A stretch of DNA of 64,000 bases from Myxococcales bacterium (GCA_004193285.1 SECP01000008.1:124001-188000), one strand, 5' to 3'. Positions 41,047-49,608 are shown, counted from the stretch's first letter. The notes: a model not told the origin generated them from the letters alone. A program made the numbers and translations.

Positions 41047-41469
41047 TCAGCCCTTCTTTTCGCAGTTGAACATCCAACGAACGCCGAACGCGTCCATCAG
41101 CATGCCGAACTTGGCGCCCCAAAAGGTGTCTTCCAGCGGCATGGTCACTTGACCGCCCACCGCCAGCGCCTCGAATTGCTGCGCCATGCCTGCAGCGTCG
41201 TCGAACGACAAACACACGTAGGCGTTGGTACCAGGCGTGTGCGGCATCCCCGGGTGAATGTCGCTCAGCATGATGGTGCCGGCGTCCCCGAGCTTCAGCA
41301 CCGCGTGCATGACGCGATCTTTGGTCTCCGGTGGTGCGGAGGCGCCGGGCGCGTCTCCGAAGCGCGAGAGCGTGACGACCTCCGCCCCGAGCGCGGTCCG
41401 GTAAAGCTCGACGGCCTTGGCCGCATCGCCGTTGTAGTTGAGGTACGGGTTCAGCTGCTGGATGCCCAT
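41047..41469 (-). CDS. PhnB/YjdN-type glyoxalase-fold (VOC) protein
   Basis: A 140-residue protein of the vicinal-oxygen-chelate superfamily, PhnB/YjdN branch. Typical pieces are QQLNPYLNYNGDAAKAVELY at the start, then KDRVMHAVLKLGDAGTIMLSD, and the end WGAKFGMLMDAFGVRWMFN. The function of these proteins is not settled; several were annotated as 3-demethylubiquinone methyltransferases by error. The ATG at 41467-41469 begins the family domain. It lies between mlaE and the GH3 gene on the minus strand. Confidence 0.9.
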   Translation of the reverse strand: MGIQQLNPYLNYNGDAAKAVELYRTALGAEVVTLSRFGDAPGASAPPETKDRVMHAVLKLGDAGTIMLSDIHPGMPHTPGTNAYVCLSFDDAAGMAQQFEALAVGGQVTMPLEDTFWGAKFGMLMDAFGVRWMFNCEKKG

Positions 41470-41519
41470 TGCCCCCCGTTTATACACGACGCGGCGCGGT
41501 GGGCTCCACGCGCCGAGCG

Positions 41520-42320
41520 TCACATCGCCGTCATGAGGCTCGTGATGAAGTAGTTGGCAATGAGCAGCGCCACCGCGCCTTGAACCACGGCGCGCGTCGT
41601 CGCCTCACCGACGCCTTTCGCGCCGCCGGCAGCGTGAAAGCCCTGGCTACACGCAATCGCGCAGATCAGGAAGCCGAACACGATGGACTTGACGATGCCC
41701 ATGTAAAAGTCCGACGGCACCAGCACTTTCTCGATGTTGGCGAGGAAGTTGCCGAGGTCCACCCCCATGCTCTGCACGGCGACCAGCCAAGCGCCGACCA
41801 TGCCCACGCACGAGTAGAGGACGCACAAGAGCGGCTGCATCAGGACCGCCGCGAGCAGGCGGGGCGACAGCAGGAATTGGACCGGGCTCACTGCCATCGT
41901 CGTGAGCGCGTCGATCTGCTCGGTGATGCGCATGTTGCCGAGCTCCGCTGCCATGGCGCTACCGGCTCTGGCCGTCACCATCAGGCCAGCGAACACCGGG
42001 CTGATCTCGCGCGCGAGCGAGACCGCGACGATGGCGCCGACTTGGCTCTCCGCGCCGTACGCCCGCAAGCTGTAGGTCATCTGCAGGGCCAGCACCATGC
42101 CGCTGAAGATGCCGGTGAGGGCCACGATGAACGTGGACTGCACGCCCAGGAAGTCCATCGCCGACAGCAGCTGCATGATTCGATAGGGCGGCCGGATCAT
42201 CCACGACACGGTTTGCGCGGTGAGGGTCAGGAACCTCCCGATTCCGTCCAGCGCGTCCACCAGGGGCGCGAACAACTTTTGGGCGAAGCCCGGCGACTGA
42301 TCTTCGGAAGCTTCGGCCAA
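41520..42320 (-). CDS. mlaE: MlaE-family ABC transporter permease
   Basis: A 266-residue inner-membrane permease of the MlaE/YrbE family, which works in lipid or sterol transport between inner and outer membrane. Hydrophobic helices are at about 62-82, 145-170, 178-198 and 235-262. Family segments are LTGIFSGMVLALQMTYSLRAYGAE, read here in parts, EISPVFAGLMVTARAGSAMAAELG and VGMVGAWLV. The ATPase (mlaF) and MCE protein (mlaD) are not adjacent in the window, which leaves this as an orphan permease or split operon. It begins ten bases after tsaE on the same strand. Confidence 0.92.
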   Translation of the reverse strand: MAEASEDQSPGFAQKLFAPLVDALDGIGRFLTLTAQTVSWMIRPPYRIMQLLSAMDFLGVQSTFIVALTGIFSGMVLALQMTYSLRAYGAESQVGAIVAVSLAREISPVFAGLMVTARAGSAMAAELGNMRITEQIDALTTMAVSPVQFLLSPRLLAAVLMQPLLCVLYSCVGMVGAWLVAVQSMGVDLGNFLANIEKVLVPSDFYMGIVKSIVFGFLICAIACSQGFHAAGGAKGVGEATTRAVVQGAVALLIANYFITSLMTAM

Positions 42321-42330
42321 GGCCGCTACT

Positions 42331-42810
42331 CTACTCCGATTCCCAGGAGAGTAGCCCTAGCGCCTCCACCAGGCGGCGTGAGCGAGGCCCTGTGGCGGAA
42401 AAGGACGCGCTTCGTGGCTCGCGCACCAGAGTCATGACCAGCGCGTCGCCGCCGAGGATTCGCGCGAAAGGAAGCCCCCACTCGACCACCAGCAGCGCGC
42501 CGTCGTCCCGCTGCCCGATGAGGCCCAGCTCGAAGACCCCTCGCTCGTCGTCGCTCAGGCGGTACAGATCCGCATGGACGAGCGGCGGCTCGGTCGCGTA
42601 CTCCTGCACCAAGGTGAAGGTGGGGCTCGTGACCCGGGCCTCCGACGTGAGCCCCAGCGCGCGCGCGAGGGCGCGAGTGAAGAAGGTCTTGCCGGCGCCG
42701 AGCGGCCCGTCCAACAGGAGCAAGTCTCCCGCCGCGAGCAGTGGCGCCAGCTGCGCCGCAAGCTTCGTGGTTGCCGCCTTGCTCGGAAGGTCGCGGGTGA
42801 CGACGCTCAT
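42331..42810 (-). CDS. tsaE: tRNA threonylcarbamoyladenosine biosynthesis ATPase TsaE
   Basis: The ATPase partner of TsaB/TsaD that installs t6A37 in tRNAs decoding ANN codons. The 159-residue protein has the P-loop DGPLGAGKTFFTRALA (about 34-49), the TSPTFTLVQEY strand and HADLYRLSDD segment of the family, and VVEWG near the end. The ATG at 42808-42810 overlaps the stop of the upstream lipoprotein gene by four bases. tsaB, tsaC and tsaD are not in the window. The tail of about 25 residues after the conserved core is less conserved. Confidence 0.94.
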   Translation of the reverse strand: MSVVTRDLPSKAATTKLAAQLAPLLAAGDLLLLDGPLGAGKTFFTRALARALGLTSEARVTSPTFTLVQEYATEPPLVHADLYRLSDDERGVFELGLIGQRDDGALLVVEWGLPFARILGGDALVMTLVREPRSASFSATGPRSRRLVEALGLLSWESE

Positions 42811-44555
42811 GTGGCCTCGCGAATCGTGAGCCGCCGCGGGAGGCGCCGCTTGCCGGCAAAGCCGGTCGCCTCCGTCGTTGCGAGCGGCAACGAGACGGCT
42901 CCGAGCAGCGTCGGCAAGCGCTGACGTTCCTCGCCGACGCTGCGCGACGAGCGGCCCAGCTCCGACCACGCTCGACGCAGCAGCTTGCCGGCATCGCTGC
43001 CGAGCGACTCGTAGAAGTCGGCCGGTATGTCCGCCCCGGGCGCGCCACTCGGGAAGCTGCCCGCGGCCAGCGCGAAGCGCCGACCCGTGAAGCTGGTGAG
43101 GGCCTCCGCGCCTTCTAGACCCAGCGCGAGCAGCGGGGCCAAGCGCTGCGAGCGCAGCTCCGCGAACAGCTCGAGCGCGCAGCTGCGAGGGCCGAGCACC
43201 GCCACCGCTTCCACGCTTTCCTGCTTCCACTCTTTGACCGGAAAGCGGTCCTGACCGGCCTTCTCCACCGCCGCGCGGCAGTCGAACCCGCCGCTGCCCA
43301 CGCGCGACCACTTACCCACGTTGCGCCGCGTGAGCTCCTTTTGGATCGCGTCCAGCTGATCCATGTCGCTCGTCCCGAGCACGAACGACAGCTCGGAAAT
43401 CACCAGGTCTGGCGTGTCTCGAATGAGCAGCACGGGCGCGTCTCCCGCCACCGCCCAGGTTGCGGCAGCCTCGGAGGAAGCGTCCGTGACGCCCGCAACC
43501 AGCGCCAGAGCACCGGCACGGGTCAGCTCCGTGAGTGTCTCCCCGACGTGCTGTGCGTCCGTAGCGCGGACCACGACGGGCAAGCTATCCGCCCCCGGTA
43601 AGGACGCCGACAATGCGTCCGACAAGCCCCGCGCGACGCTGGCGGAGCGCCGTTCGGAGTCCGAATCCCCGATCTCCAGCGCCAACCCGACGAACGCGCC
43701 GTGGGCGCCACGTGCGGCGGAAGCCGAGGCCGCGAGCTGCAAGAGCTCCATCGAAAGGTCGTTACGGCGCGCCAGGCCCGGATGCGAGTCGAGCAGACGC
43801 CGGGCCAGCGCCGCGTCCTTGTGCTCCACCGCCAAGCGAATCAGGCGTTCGCGCACGACGCGCCGGAGCCACACGTCCGGCGCCGATAGCGAGCCTTGGC
43901 GCGCCTTCGCGTCGAGGTCGAGCAGGCTGCGCTCCAGCGCGAGCTCCGGCATTGCTCCGAGCGCGGCTTGCGCCTTCGCGCGCGCCCGGTCGCCCAAGTC
44001 CGCCGGCGCCGCCGACAGGTAGTCGGTCAGGGCCGACAGCGCTTCCGGAAAGTGGCGGCTGGAGAGCGCGGCCTGGAGCCGCAGCTCCGCGCAGATCAGC
44101 CGCTCCGAAGGGTCCACCAGCTTTCCTTCCAGGCGCAGCAGCACGATGAGCGCGGCCTGCGGGTCCTGCCGGGACAGCAAGAGCCGCGCGGCGGTGACGT
44201 CGGCAAAGTCCCTCACGCTGGGTGAGCTGGACGCTCGCCCCTCTGCGATCAGCCGCTCGGCGGTGACCCCGTCCCCCTCCAGTATGGACAGCCACGCGAG
44301 CAGCAGCCGAACGTTGGCGGACCGCGGATCGGTCGGGTACCGGGAGAGGAAGGCCTGGAGGCGCGGCCGGAGCTGAAGCCGCTGGGGCTCGTCTTGCTCG
44401 AACCATCGCTGAGCGATGCTCCGAAAGGCAGCTTGCGCGGCGCGCGTCTCGCTCAAGCTCGGGCTAGGCTCTTGCGCCTCCTGGCCCGCGCCGCAGCCCA
44501 GGCTCGGAAGCCCGAAGCACAAGACGACGAACCGAATGACAGAAGCGCGGAGCAT
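42807..44555 (-). CDS. LppC/LpoA-like lipoprotein with a TPR-like N-terminus
   Basis: A 582-residue predicted lipoprotein. The signal peptide ends near Cys21 in LPSLGCGAG, a slightly unusual lipobox. The N-terminal half is helical with TPR-like units (SANVRLLLAWLSILEGDGV). The second half resembles a periplasmic-binding-protein fold, as in LpoA/LppC activators of peptidoglycan synthases and branched-chain amino acid binding proteins: GALALVAGVTDASSEAAATW and VEAVAVLGPRSCA. The role is therefore a guess between cell-wall activation and ligand binding. It is translationally coupled to tsaE, and its ATG lies inside the start of the divergent membrane gene. Confidence 0.62.
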   Translation of the reverse strand: MLRASVIRFVVLCFGLPSLGCGAGQEAQEPSPSLSETRAAQAAFRSIAQRWFEQDEPQRLQLRPRLQAFLSRYPTDPRSANVRLLLAWLSILEGDGVTAERLIAEGRASSSPSVRDFADVTAARLLLSRQDPQAALIVLLRLEGKLVDPSERLICAELRLQAALSSRHFPEALSALTDYLSAAPADLGDRARAKAQAALGAMPELALERSLLDLDAKARQGSLSAPDVWLRRVVRERLIRLAVEHKDAALARRLLDSHPGLARRNDLSMELLQLAASASAARGAHGAFVGLALEIGDSDSERRSASVARGLSDALSASLPGADSLPVVVRATDAQHVGETLTELTRAGALALVAGVTDASSEAAATWAVAGDAPVLLIRDTPDLVISELSFVLGTSDMDQLDAIQKELTRRNVGKWSRVGSGGFDCRAAVEKAGQDRFPVKEWKQESVEAVAVLGPRSCALELFAELRSQRLAPLLALGLEGAEALTSFTGRRFALAAGSFPSGAPGADIPADFYESLGSDAGKLLRRAWSELGRSSRSVGEERQRLPTLLGAVSLPLATTEATGFAGKRRLPRRLTIREAT

Positions 44556-45240
44556 CGAGGGAAAAGAGGACCGGCCGGTCCACCCACGCGAACAAGTGGC
44601 ACACGTCCGACCGGCCGTCGAGCGCTGGGTCACGTGGTCGGGCTTGATCCCGCTGCCTGCCTTCCTCGCTCTCCACCTCGCTCACGAGCTGAGCTGGGCT
44701 TTCGCCACGGAGGTGAGCGAGGTGGTGCGGCCCGCGCCAACGGCCTTCATCCGCCTCACTTCGTTCTTCTTGGTGTGGTTGCCGCTCGCCGTTCACGTCG
44801 CGCTCGGCTGTGGGCGCTGGGTGATGGGGCATGCGGCGTCGGCGGCTCCCACCGGCGACGTGCCCGCTGCTTCGCGGCTCGTGTCGCGGGTGACGAGCCT
44901 GCTTTCGCTCGCCTTCCTGGCGTACCATGGGCGCACCTACTCACTCACGGTTTGGCGCGGCGAAGCGGCGGCGGAGGACGCCGGATTTCGCTTGCTCGAG
45001 GAGCTTTCGAGCGCGACGAGCGGCGTGCCCCTCAGCGGCGGGCTCTACCTACTCGGGCTCCTGGTGACGGCCGCGCACGCGGGGCTCGGCGTGCACCGCG
45101 GGCTCCTCTTGGAGGGCCTGCTGCCGACGCCGGGAAAAAGGCGACTTTCCGCGCGTGCCTGCGCGCTCGGGAGCGCGATCTCGTTTTGCCTCGGCGCCGC
45201 CGCCGTCATTCGCGTCGCCAGCGGCGTGCTGTTGCGCTAG
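44536..45240 (+). CDS. SdhC-like cytochrome b membrane protein
   Basis: A 234-residue protein with five predicted membrane helices (about 33-55, 72-94, 117-135, 165-185 and 207-230). Histidines occur at helix positions suited to haem ligation: His47/His50, His87, His131 and His181. The overall pattern, WSGLIPLPAFLALHLAHE and LAFLAYHGRTYS, recalls succinate dehydrogenase or fumarate reductase cytochrome b subunits with five helices. The flavoprotein and iron-sulfur genes are not next to it, so the assignment is tentative. The ATG at 44536 overlaps the divergent lipoprotein start by 20 bases. Confidence 0.5.
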   Translation: MTEARSIEGKEDRPVHPREQVAHVRPAVERWVTWSGLIPLPAFLALHLAHELSWAFATEVSEVVRPAPTAFIRLTSFFLVWLPLAVHVALGCGRWVMGHAASAAPTGDVPAASRLVSRVTSLLSLAFLAYHGRTYSLTVWRGEAAAEDAGFRLLEELSSATSGVPLSGGLYLLGLLVTAAHAGLGVHRGLLLEGLLPTPGKRRLSARACALGSAISFCLGAAAVIRVASGVLLR

Positions 45241-45251
45241 ACCCCGGCGCG

Positions 45252-45686
45252 ATGCCGAGCTGCTACTTCCTCGCGTTGTGTGCCGGGTCCAGCCTGGACC
45301 AGCACTCCAACAACGTGACCTTGTTCAACCTCGTCGAGCAGGTGAACCTGCAGCCGAACGCGGACCCGCCGCCGGGCGCGTTCCTGCCGCTGGAGGTGCA
45401 CGCGTATTTCACGATGGGGCCTGGGGAGCTATCGCAGCCTTTCGACGTGCGGTTCGCGCTGGTCGCCCCGACCGGTCTCGAGCTGTTGACGGACGCGACG
45501 CCTCACAAATCTTCGACGCCGCGCTACCGCACCCGCTCTTTCGGAATGCCTGCGCCGATCGTGCCCGGCAACTACCAGCTCTGCGTGGACGTTCGCCAAC
45601 CCGGCACGGACTCGTTCACTCGCGAGAACCTGCACTGGCCGCTGGTCGTCGCCCGGTTGGAGCCGCGGCCGGCCGTCGTGCACTGA
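45252..45686 (+). CDS. Small conserved protein, DUF6941-like
   Basis: A 144-residue soluble protein. The N-terminal pattern CAGSSLDQHSNNVTLFNLVE recalls the small DUF6941-type proteins that start with a line about an unidentified interface and have a beta-sandwich shape. Beta-strand-like segments alternate with loops and Pro. No catalytic motif, signal peptide or membrane helix is seen. It begins 11 bases after the SdhC-like gene. Function unknown. Confidence 0.6.
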   Translation: MPSCYFLALCAGSSLDQHSNNVTLFNLVEQVNLQPNADPPPGAFLPLEVHAYFTMGPGELSQPFDVRFALVAPTGLELLTDATPHKSSTPRYRTRSFGMPAPIVPGNYQLCVDVRQPGTDSFTRENLHWPLVVARLEPRPAVVH

Positions 45687-45703
45687 GCCCGCGGGCGCCG
45701 CCC

Positions 45704-46360
45704 TCAAGGGCAGTCGCAGCCGGAGCTCGCCGCGCAGCTCACGACCTCGAACACTTGCTGCACGGACGGGCCCGTGGCGCCGCCGAACTGATCGATGACG
45801 TCTTTGCAATACTTTGGGGTGTAACACTGCAACGTATTGCAGCCGCTGCTCACGACGCAGCCGAAGATCGCGATGCAGCCCACGTCTTGAAAGCACTCCG
45901 CCACTTGCGGCGTGCACGCCTGCGTGAGGCACACCTGGCAAGCCACCGGGCTCGTGCCGCCGACCGCGCCGAAGCCGCCAAAGCCGCCGAAGCCGCCTGC
46001 CGGCGCTCCACCGATGGGTCCGAAGCCGCCCGCCGGCATCCCGCCAATGGGTGGCCCGCCTGCGACCGGCCCTACCCCGCCGACGGTACTGCCTCCGAAA
46101 GAAGCGCCTCCGCGGCCGGCCACCGGCGCCGTGCCTCCCATCGGACGCGAGCCCGCAACGCTCGTCGAGCCGCCGCGAGGGGCGCCGCCCGAGCCGCTTC
46201 CTCCGGTGCTGCGAGACCCGCTGACCGAGCCGTCGTCGTCCGCATAGAGGTCGTCGTCCAGCGCGCCCGTACGTCCACCGCAGCCGCCCACGGAAGCCAG
46301 GCCCAAACCGAGGGCCGTCGTCATCGTTATCCAACGGCGGGCCGCGGCCGGTCGTTTCAT
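45704..46360 (-). CDS. Gly-rich, Cys-rich lipoprotein
   Basis: A 218-residue predicted lipoprotein. The signal peptide ends GGCGGRTGALDDD, a lipobox context frequently seen in myxobacterial lipoproteins. Residues about 40-140 are a Gly/Pro-rich low-complexity linker with repeated GGFGG and GGAP motifs. The C-terminal part has many cysteines, for instance CQVCLTQACTP, CFQDVGCIAIFGCV and CNTLQCYTPKYC, ending CDCP, so it is probably disulfide-stabilised in the envelope. Function unknown. It converges with the DUF6941-like gene and diverges from folB. Confidence 0.75.
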   Translation of the reverse strand: MKRPAAARRWITMTTALGLGLASVGGCGGRTGALDDDLYADDDGSVSGSRSTGGSGSGGAPRGGSTSVAGSRPMGGTAPVAGRGGASFGGSTVGGVGPVAGGPPIGGMPAGGFGPIGGAPAGGFGGFGGFGAVGGTSPVACQVCLTQACTPQVAECFQDVGCIAIFGCVVSSGCNTLQCYTPKYCKDVIDQFGGATGPSVQQVFEVVSCAASSGCDCP

Positions 46361-46452
46361 CGCCCTACCGTACGTGATTGTGCGCCGCCGCGCCGCCGAC
46401 AGCGCGCGCAAGCCGACCTTTTTGTGGCAGGGTAGGCGCAGAGCGGCCGGAC

Positions 46453-47094
46453 ATGGATAGCGTCGAAATCAGGGGACTTCATTGCCGCTGCATCATCGGC
46501 ATCCGCGCTCGCGAGCGCCGAGTCGCGCAGCGCGTTCGGCTGGATTTGGATCTGCAGGTCGATCTCGAGCGCGCGGGCAAGAGCGGGCGCATCGCGCATA
46601 CGGTGGACTACTCCCGCGCTTCGACGGAGATCATCGCTCTCCTGCAGTTCCGCTGCTACTCACTGCTGGAGCTAGCCGCAGAAGAGTGCGCCGGCTGGTT
46701 GTTCGCGGCGTACCCGATGGTGAGCGGCGTGTCACTCGGCATCGCCAAACCTCAAGCGCTGGCAGGCCAGGCCGACTCTGGCGGCGTGCGGATCTTCCGC
46801 AAGCGTCCGGCCGAGGTCACGCGCCAGCGCACTCCCTTCGGCTTCATCGAGCCGCAGCTGGAGACGAGCGAGGCCACGATCTCTCTCGTTGGTCTGGACC
46901 CCGGCGCGACGCTCACCCCGAGCGCGCTCGGAGCTCGGCAGGCTCTGCTCCTTCCTCTCACCAGTCGGCTCCAGAGTGAGCGGCCGCTCGCCTCCCACGA
47001 GCCCAGCCGGCTGCGACCGGACGCGAGTTGTACGAACCAGGACGCCGCGCCTGGCTTGCTCGTGGTCTGCGCTCAGCGCCACAGCCAGCCCTGA
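46453..47094 (+). CDS. folB: Dihydroneopterin aldolase with C-terminal extension
   Basis: FolB splits dihydroneopterin to give 6-hydroxymethyl-dihydropterin in folate synthesis. Residues 1-105 match the family: DSVEIRGLHCRCIIGIRARE at the start, TVDYSRASTEI, the glutamate region LLELAAEECA and the catalytic lysine in GIAKPQAL. From about 110 to the end (213) the sequence has no FolB counterpart; it contains FIEPQLETSEATISLVGLD and is Ser/Arg/Pro-rich. Usual length is about 120, so this is a fusion or an extension. The ATG at 46453 opens the domain exactly. It stands alone here; folK and folP are not seen. Confidence 0.85.
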   Translation: MDSVEIRGLHCRCIIGIRARERRVAQRVRLDLDLQVDLERAGKSGRIAHTVDYSRASTEIIALLQFRCYSLLELAAEECAGWLFAAYPMVSGVSLGIAKPQALAGQADSGGVRIFRKRPAEVTRQRTPFGFIEPQLETSEATISLVGLDPGATLTPSALGARQALLLPLTSRLQSERPLASHEPSRLRPDASCTNQDAAPGLLVVCAQRHSQP

Positions 47095-47296
47095 CGCGCC
47101 TGCGGGCTGCCCTTCAGCGGTTCATCAACGGCGCTCCCTAACCCACCGGGACCAGTGGTGTTTTTCGCCTCAGGTATGCACATGTGGGTAAATGGAACTC
47201 GTTTTGCTTGGCGCGGCGGCCGGTTTTCTGAGATACAGGCGCCTTGTTGCGGGGAAATGCAGCATCTGAGCCTCCGCTCAGCTCTGGACCCTTCTG

Positions 47297-47539
47297 ATGG
47301 CCATCGAAAGCACCGCCCTCTCGAGTCACCCTGATGCGGCCTACGCAAGCGAGCCGCCCCCCGCGACGGACCGAGCTGCGCGCTCGGATCGTCGCACCCC
47401 GACCGCCCGAGAGACTCTCGCGACGCTGGCCGAGCCCGAGGCGGAGACGCCGGACTTCGAGCCCCACGACACGATTCCAGCGCCGACGTGGCTGGGCGAA
47501 CCCGACGGCGAGCAAGCCCCGACCCAGAAAGCTCCGTAA
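47297..47539 (+). CDS. Possible small acidic protein
   Basis: An 80-codon frame with no cysteine, rich in Ala, Pro, Glu and Thr, and no recognised family. It lies in the 525-base stretch between folB and the MYXO-CTERM gene. The ribosome-binding site is weak and there is no domain evidence. The rest of the gap has a GGCGC/GCGCC stem around 47210-47245 and the palindrome CACATGTG near 47178. It might equally be non-coding. Confidence 0.35.
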   Translation: MAIESTALSSHPDAAYASEPPPATDRAARSDRRTPTARETLATLAEPEAETPDFEPHDTIPAPTWLGEPDGEQAPTQKAP

Positions 47540-47606
47540 GCGATCCGGGGGTCAAGGTCGCCGTAGCTATTTGGGCTACGGAGCACTACTTTCGCGGACC
47601 CCGAAC

Positions 47607-47611
47607 GGAGG
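47607..47611 (+). promoter_or_regulatory. Ribosome-binding site deciding a TTG start
   Basis: GGAGG eight bases upstream of the TTG at 47620. It supports TTG initiation of the MYXO-CTERM gene over the upstream open frame, whose peptide lacks a signal sequence at the correct distance. Confidence 0.6.
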
Positions 47612-47619
47612 TCTCGACC

Positions 47620-48420
47620 TTGAATCGTGCATCATTCGCGACGCGTCGCTTCGTGCTCGTTCTCTTGCAGCTGGCGATCGTCCTGCTGTGTTCCGGCTCC
47701 GCGCTCGCGGCGGGTCGCATCGAGTGGAAGAGCACCGCCGTCAAGGAACGTGAGGACAAGTCCTGGCGCCTGGAAGTGGCGATCTACATGCCGCGCGCGC
47801 CGGACGTGGCGCACGTGCCGATGAAGTTCGAGTTCCAGCCTACCGCGTACTACGCGCGCGACATGACGGACGGCGACAAGCTCGTGGAGCACACGGTTCC
47901 GCTCACGGATCGCCAGTCCCTGATCGAGAGCGTGGACGTCGGCTTCATGGACAGCGGCTCGGGCAAGATCGAGGCGCGCACCCGGTTTTCGTTCAAGGTG
48001 ACGCGCGCTCACGGCTACGAGGCCGGCGAGTACAAGGTGACCATCCGCGACACCCGAGATGGCAAGATGATCGGTACCGCGCAGACCCTGAAGTTCCAGG
48101 GCGAGAACGAGACCATCGACCGCCGCGCGATGGTGTTCGCCTCCAAGGGCGACAAGAAGAAGGAAGAGAAGAAGCCGGAAGCCGACAAACCTGCCGAAGA
48201 AAAGCAGGCTGCGCCGGCGGAGGACGCGGCGAAGGAAGAGGCTCCCGCGGCCGAGGACAAGCCCGAGCCCACGGCGGACGACAACGCGCCGCCGCCCGTC
48301 GAGGGCAAGCCCGGCGGGTGCGGCTGCAAGGTAGCGGGCGGCGAGCGTGGAAACGGTACGGCCGTGGCCGCAGCGCTGCTCGGGCTGGCCCTGCTCGTCA
48401 GCCGTCGACGACGCGCGTAA
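47620..48420 (+). CDS. MYXO-CTERM-sorted surface protein
   Basis: A 266-residue exported protein. The signal peptide (about 8-30) ends near GSALAAG. A beta-rich domain follows to about 175 (for instance RTRFSFKVTRAHGYEAGEYK, describing an Ig-like fold), then a Lys/Glu/Ala/Pro-rich linker. The C-terminus is a MYXO-CTERM sorting signal: a Cys pair in GGCGCKVAGG, a hydrophobic stretch AALLGLALLV and a basic end SRRRRA. In Myxococcota this directs cell-surface sorting. I use the TTG start because of its ribosome-binding site. It overlaps the convergent aminotransferase gene by 23 bases. Function unknown. Confidence 0.83.
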   Translation: MNRASFATRRFVLVLLQLAIVLLCSGSALAAGRIEWKSTAVKEREDKSWRLEVAIYMPRAPDVAHVPMKFEFQPTAYYARDMTDGDKLVEHTVPLTDRQSLIESVDVGFMDSGSGKIEARTRFSFKVTRAHGYEAGEYKVTIRDTRDGKMIGTAQTLKFQGENETIDRRAMVFASKGDKKKEEKKPEADKPAEEKQAAPAEDAAKEEAPAAEDKPEPTADDNAPPPVEGKPGGCGCKVAGGERGNGTAVAAALLGLALLVSRRRRA

Positions 48421-49534
48421 CGTGCGTGACGAGCCGCGCGACTCCCTCGTGGAAGGCGCGCGGCTCGCCGAGCAAGCTCACGATCGCGTACGGCTCGTCC
48501 TCGAAGTCGTAGAACCAGCCCGGCTGCACCAGCACGCTCGCGTCGCGCAATAGCCCGAGCACCAGCTCCTCTTCACTAACGACGCGCGGCAGGTGCAGTG
48601 GCGCGCTCCACCCCGCCTCCGGTGTGAGCAAGGTGACCGCGCTGCCCCTCACGGCCTGGCTCAGCGCGGCCAGGTTCTCGCGGCAACGCCTCGCGATGTG
48701 CTCGGTGATCTCGGGGCAAAGCTCGAGCAGCTGCGGCAACGCTTGCTGCACCGGGGTCGAAACGGAGAGGAACGTATCCGCGATCAGCTCGAGTCGGGAG
48801 AGAGCCTCTCGGCGCGCGCCCTCGGGACCAGAGACGAGCATCCACCCGAGCTTGAGCTGGGGCGAGCCGGCCCGCTTGCTCAGGCCGTCCAACGTGAACA
48901 TCAGACAATCTGCCGGCCTGGGCGGAAGCGGGCGGGGCTTGCCCAGCCAGAACGGCGCGAACACCTCGTCGCTGATCAGCGGCAGCCCGAAGCGGGCAAG
49001 CTCAGCTAGCTCCGCCTCGCGCGTGTAGTGTCCGGTCGGGTTGTTCGGGGAGACGAGCACGAGCGCACGGGTGCGCGCGTCCACCGCGGCGCGCACGGAG
49101 CCGAGGTCCACGTGCCACGCGCCGTCGTAGGCGAGCCGGTACGGGACAGCGCGCACACCTTCCAGCTCGGCCAGGTGCTCGAACAAGGGATAGCTCGGAG
49201 CCGGCACGAGCACCGAGTCGCCCGGATCGCACAGCAGCTTGAACAGATACGAGTACGCCTCGCTCGTGCTCGCGGTGAGCACGATGTCCTCGACCGGCGA
49301 CTTCGTGAGCTCGGACACCGCCTCGCGCGCCGACCGTAGCCCCCTTGCTTCGGGACGATACACGCGCGAGGCGGATTGAGCGCGCTCGAGAGCCATCAAC
49401 CACCCCTCGGGATATTCGATCCCAGCCGTGGTTGGGTTGCTCCCGGTCAAATCGAACCGCGGCGGACCGGAGCGTGCGAGCGCCCGCGCAACCGCGTTGG
49501 GCGATTGATCACGGCCGGTGCGGCGAGAAAACAC
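48398..49534 (-). CDS. PLP-dependent aminotransferase, class I/II
   Basis: A 378-residue fold-type I aminotransferase. Key residues are NPTG (165-168), Asp189 in ISDEVF, and the Schiff-base lysine Lys220 in LDGLSKRAG. The N-terminal part DLTGSNPTTAGIEYP holds the substrate-binding arm. It is closer to histidinol-phosphate or general amino-acid aminotransferases than to AspC. The actual amino donor is unknown. It is divergent from ilvE across 74 bases. Length is normal. Confidence 0.9.
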   Translation of the reverse strand: MFSRRTGRDQSPNAVARALARSGPPRFDLTGSNPTTAGIEYPEGWLMALERAQSASRVYRPEARGLRSAREAVSELTKSPVEDIVLTASTSEAYSYLFKLLCDPGDSVLVPAPSYPLFEHLAELEGVRAVPYRLAYDGAWHVDLGSVRAAVDARTRALVLVSPNNPTGHYTREAELAELARFGLPLISDEVFAPFWLGKPRPLPPRPADCLMFTLDGLSKRAGSPQLKLGWMLVSGPEGARREALSRLELIADTFLSVSTPVQQALPQLLELCPEITEHIARRCRENLAALSQAVRGSAVTLLTPEAGWSAPLHLPRVVSEEELVLGLLRDASVLVQPGWFYDFEDEPYAIVSLLGEPRAFHEGVARLVTHVTRVVDG

Positions 49535-49608
49535 GATGAAAAGCTAGGCCAACCCGCGTAGGATCGCTAGCGAGCCGCGCGCTCTCGCCGCGGTCACGGA
49601 GAATCGTC

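Noticed and set aside
42331-43311. A longer 326-residue TsaE
   Set aside because: The N-terminal half would be antisense-like Arg-rich sequence from the overlapping lipoprotein gene; the domain and the ATGA overlap fix the start at 42810.
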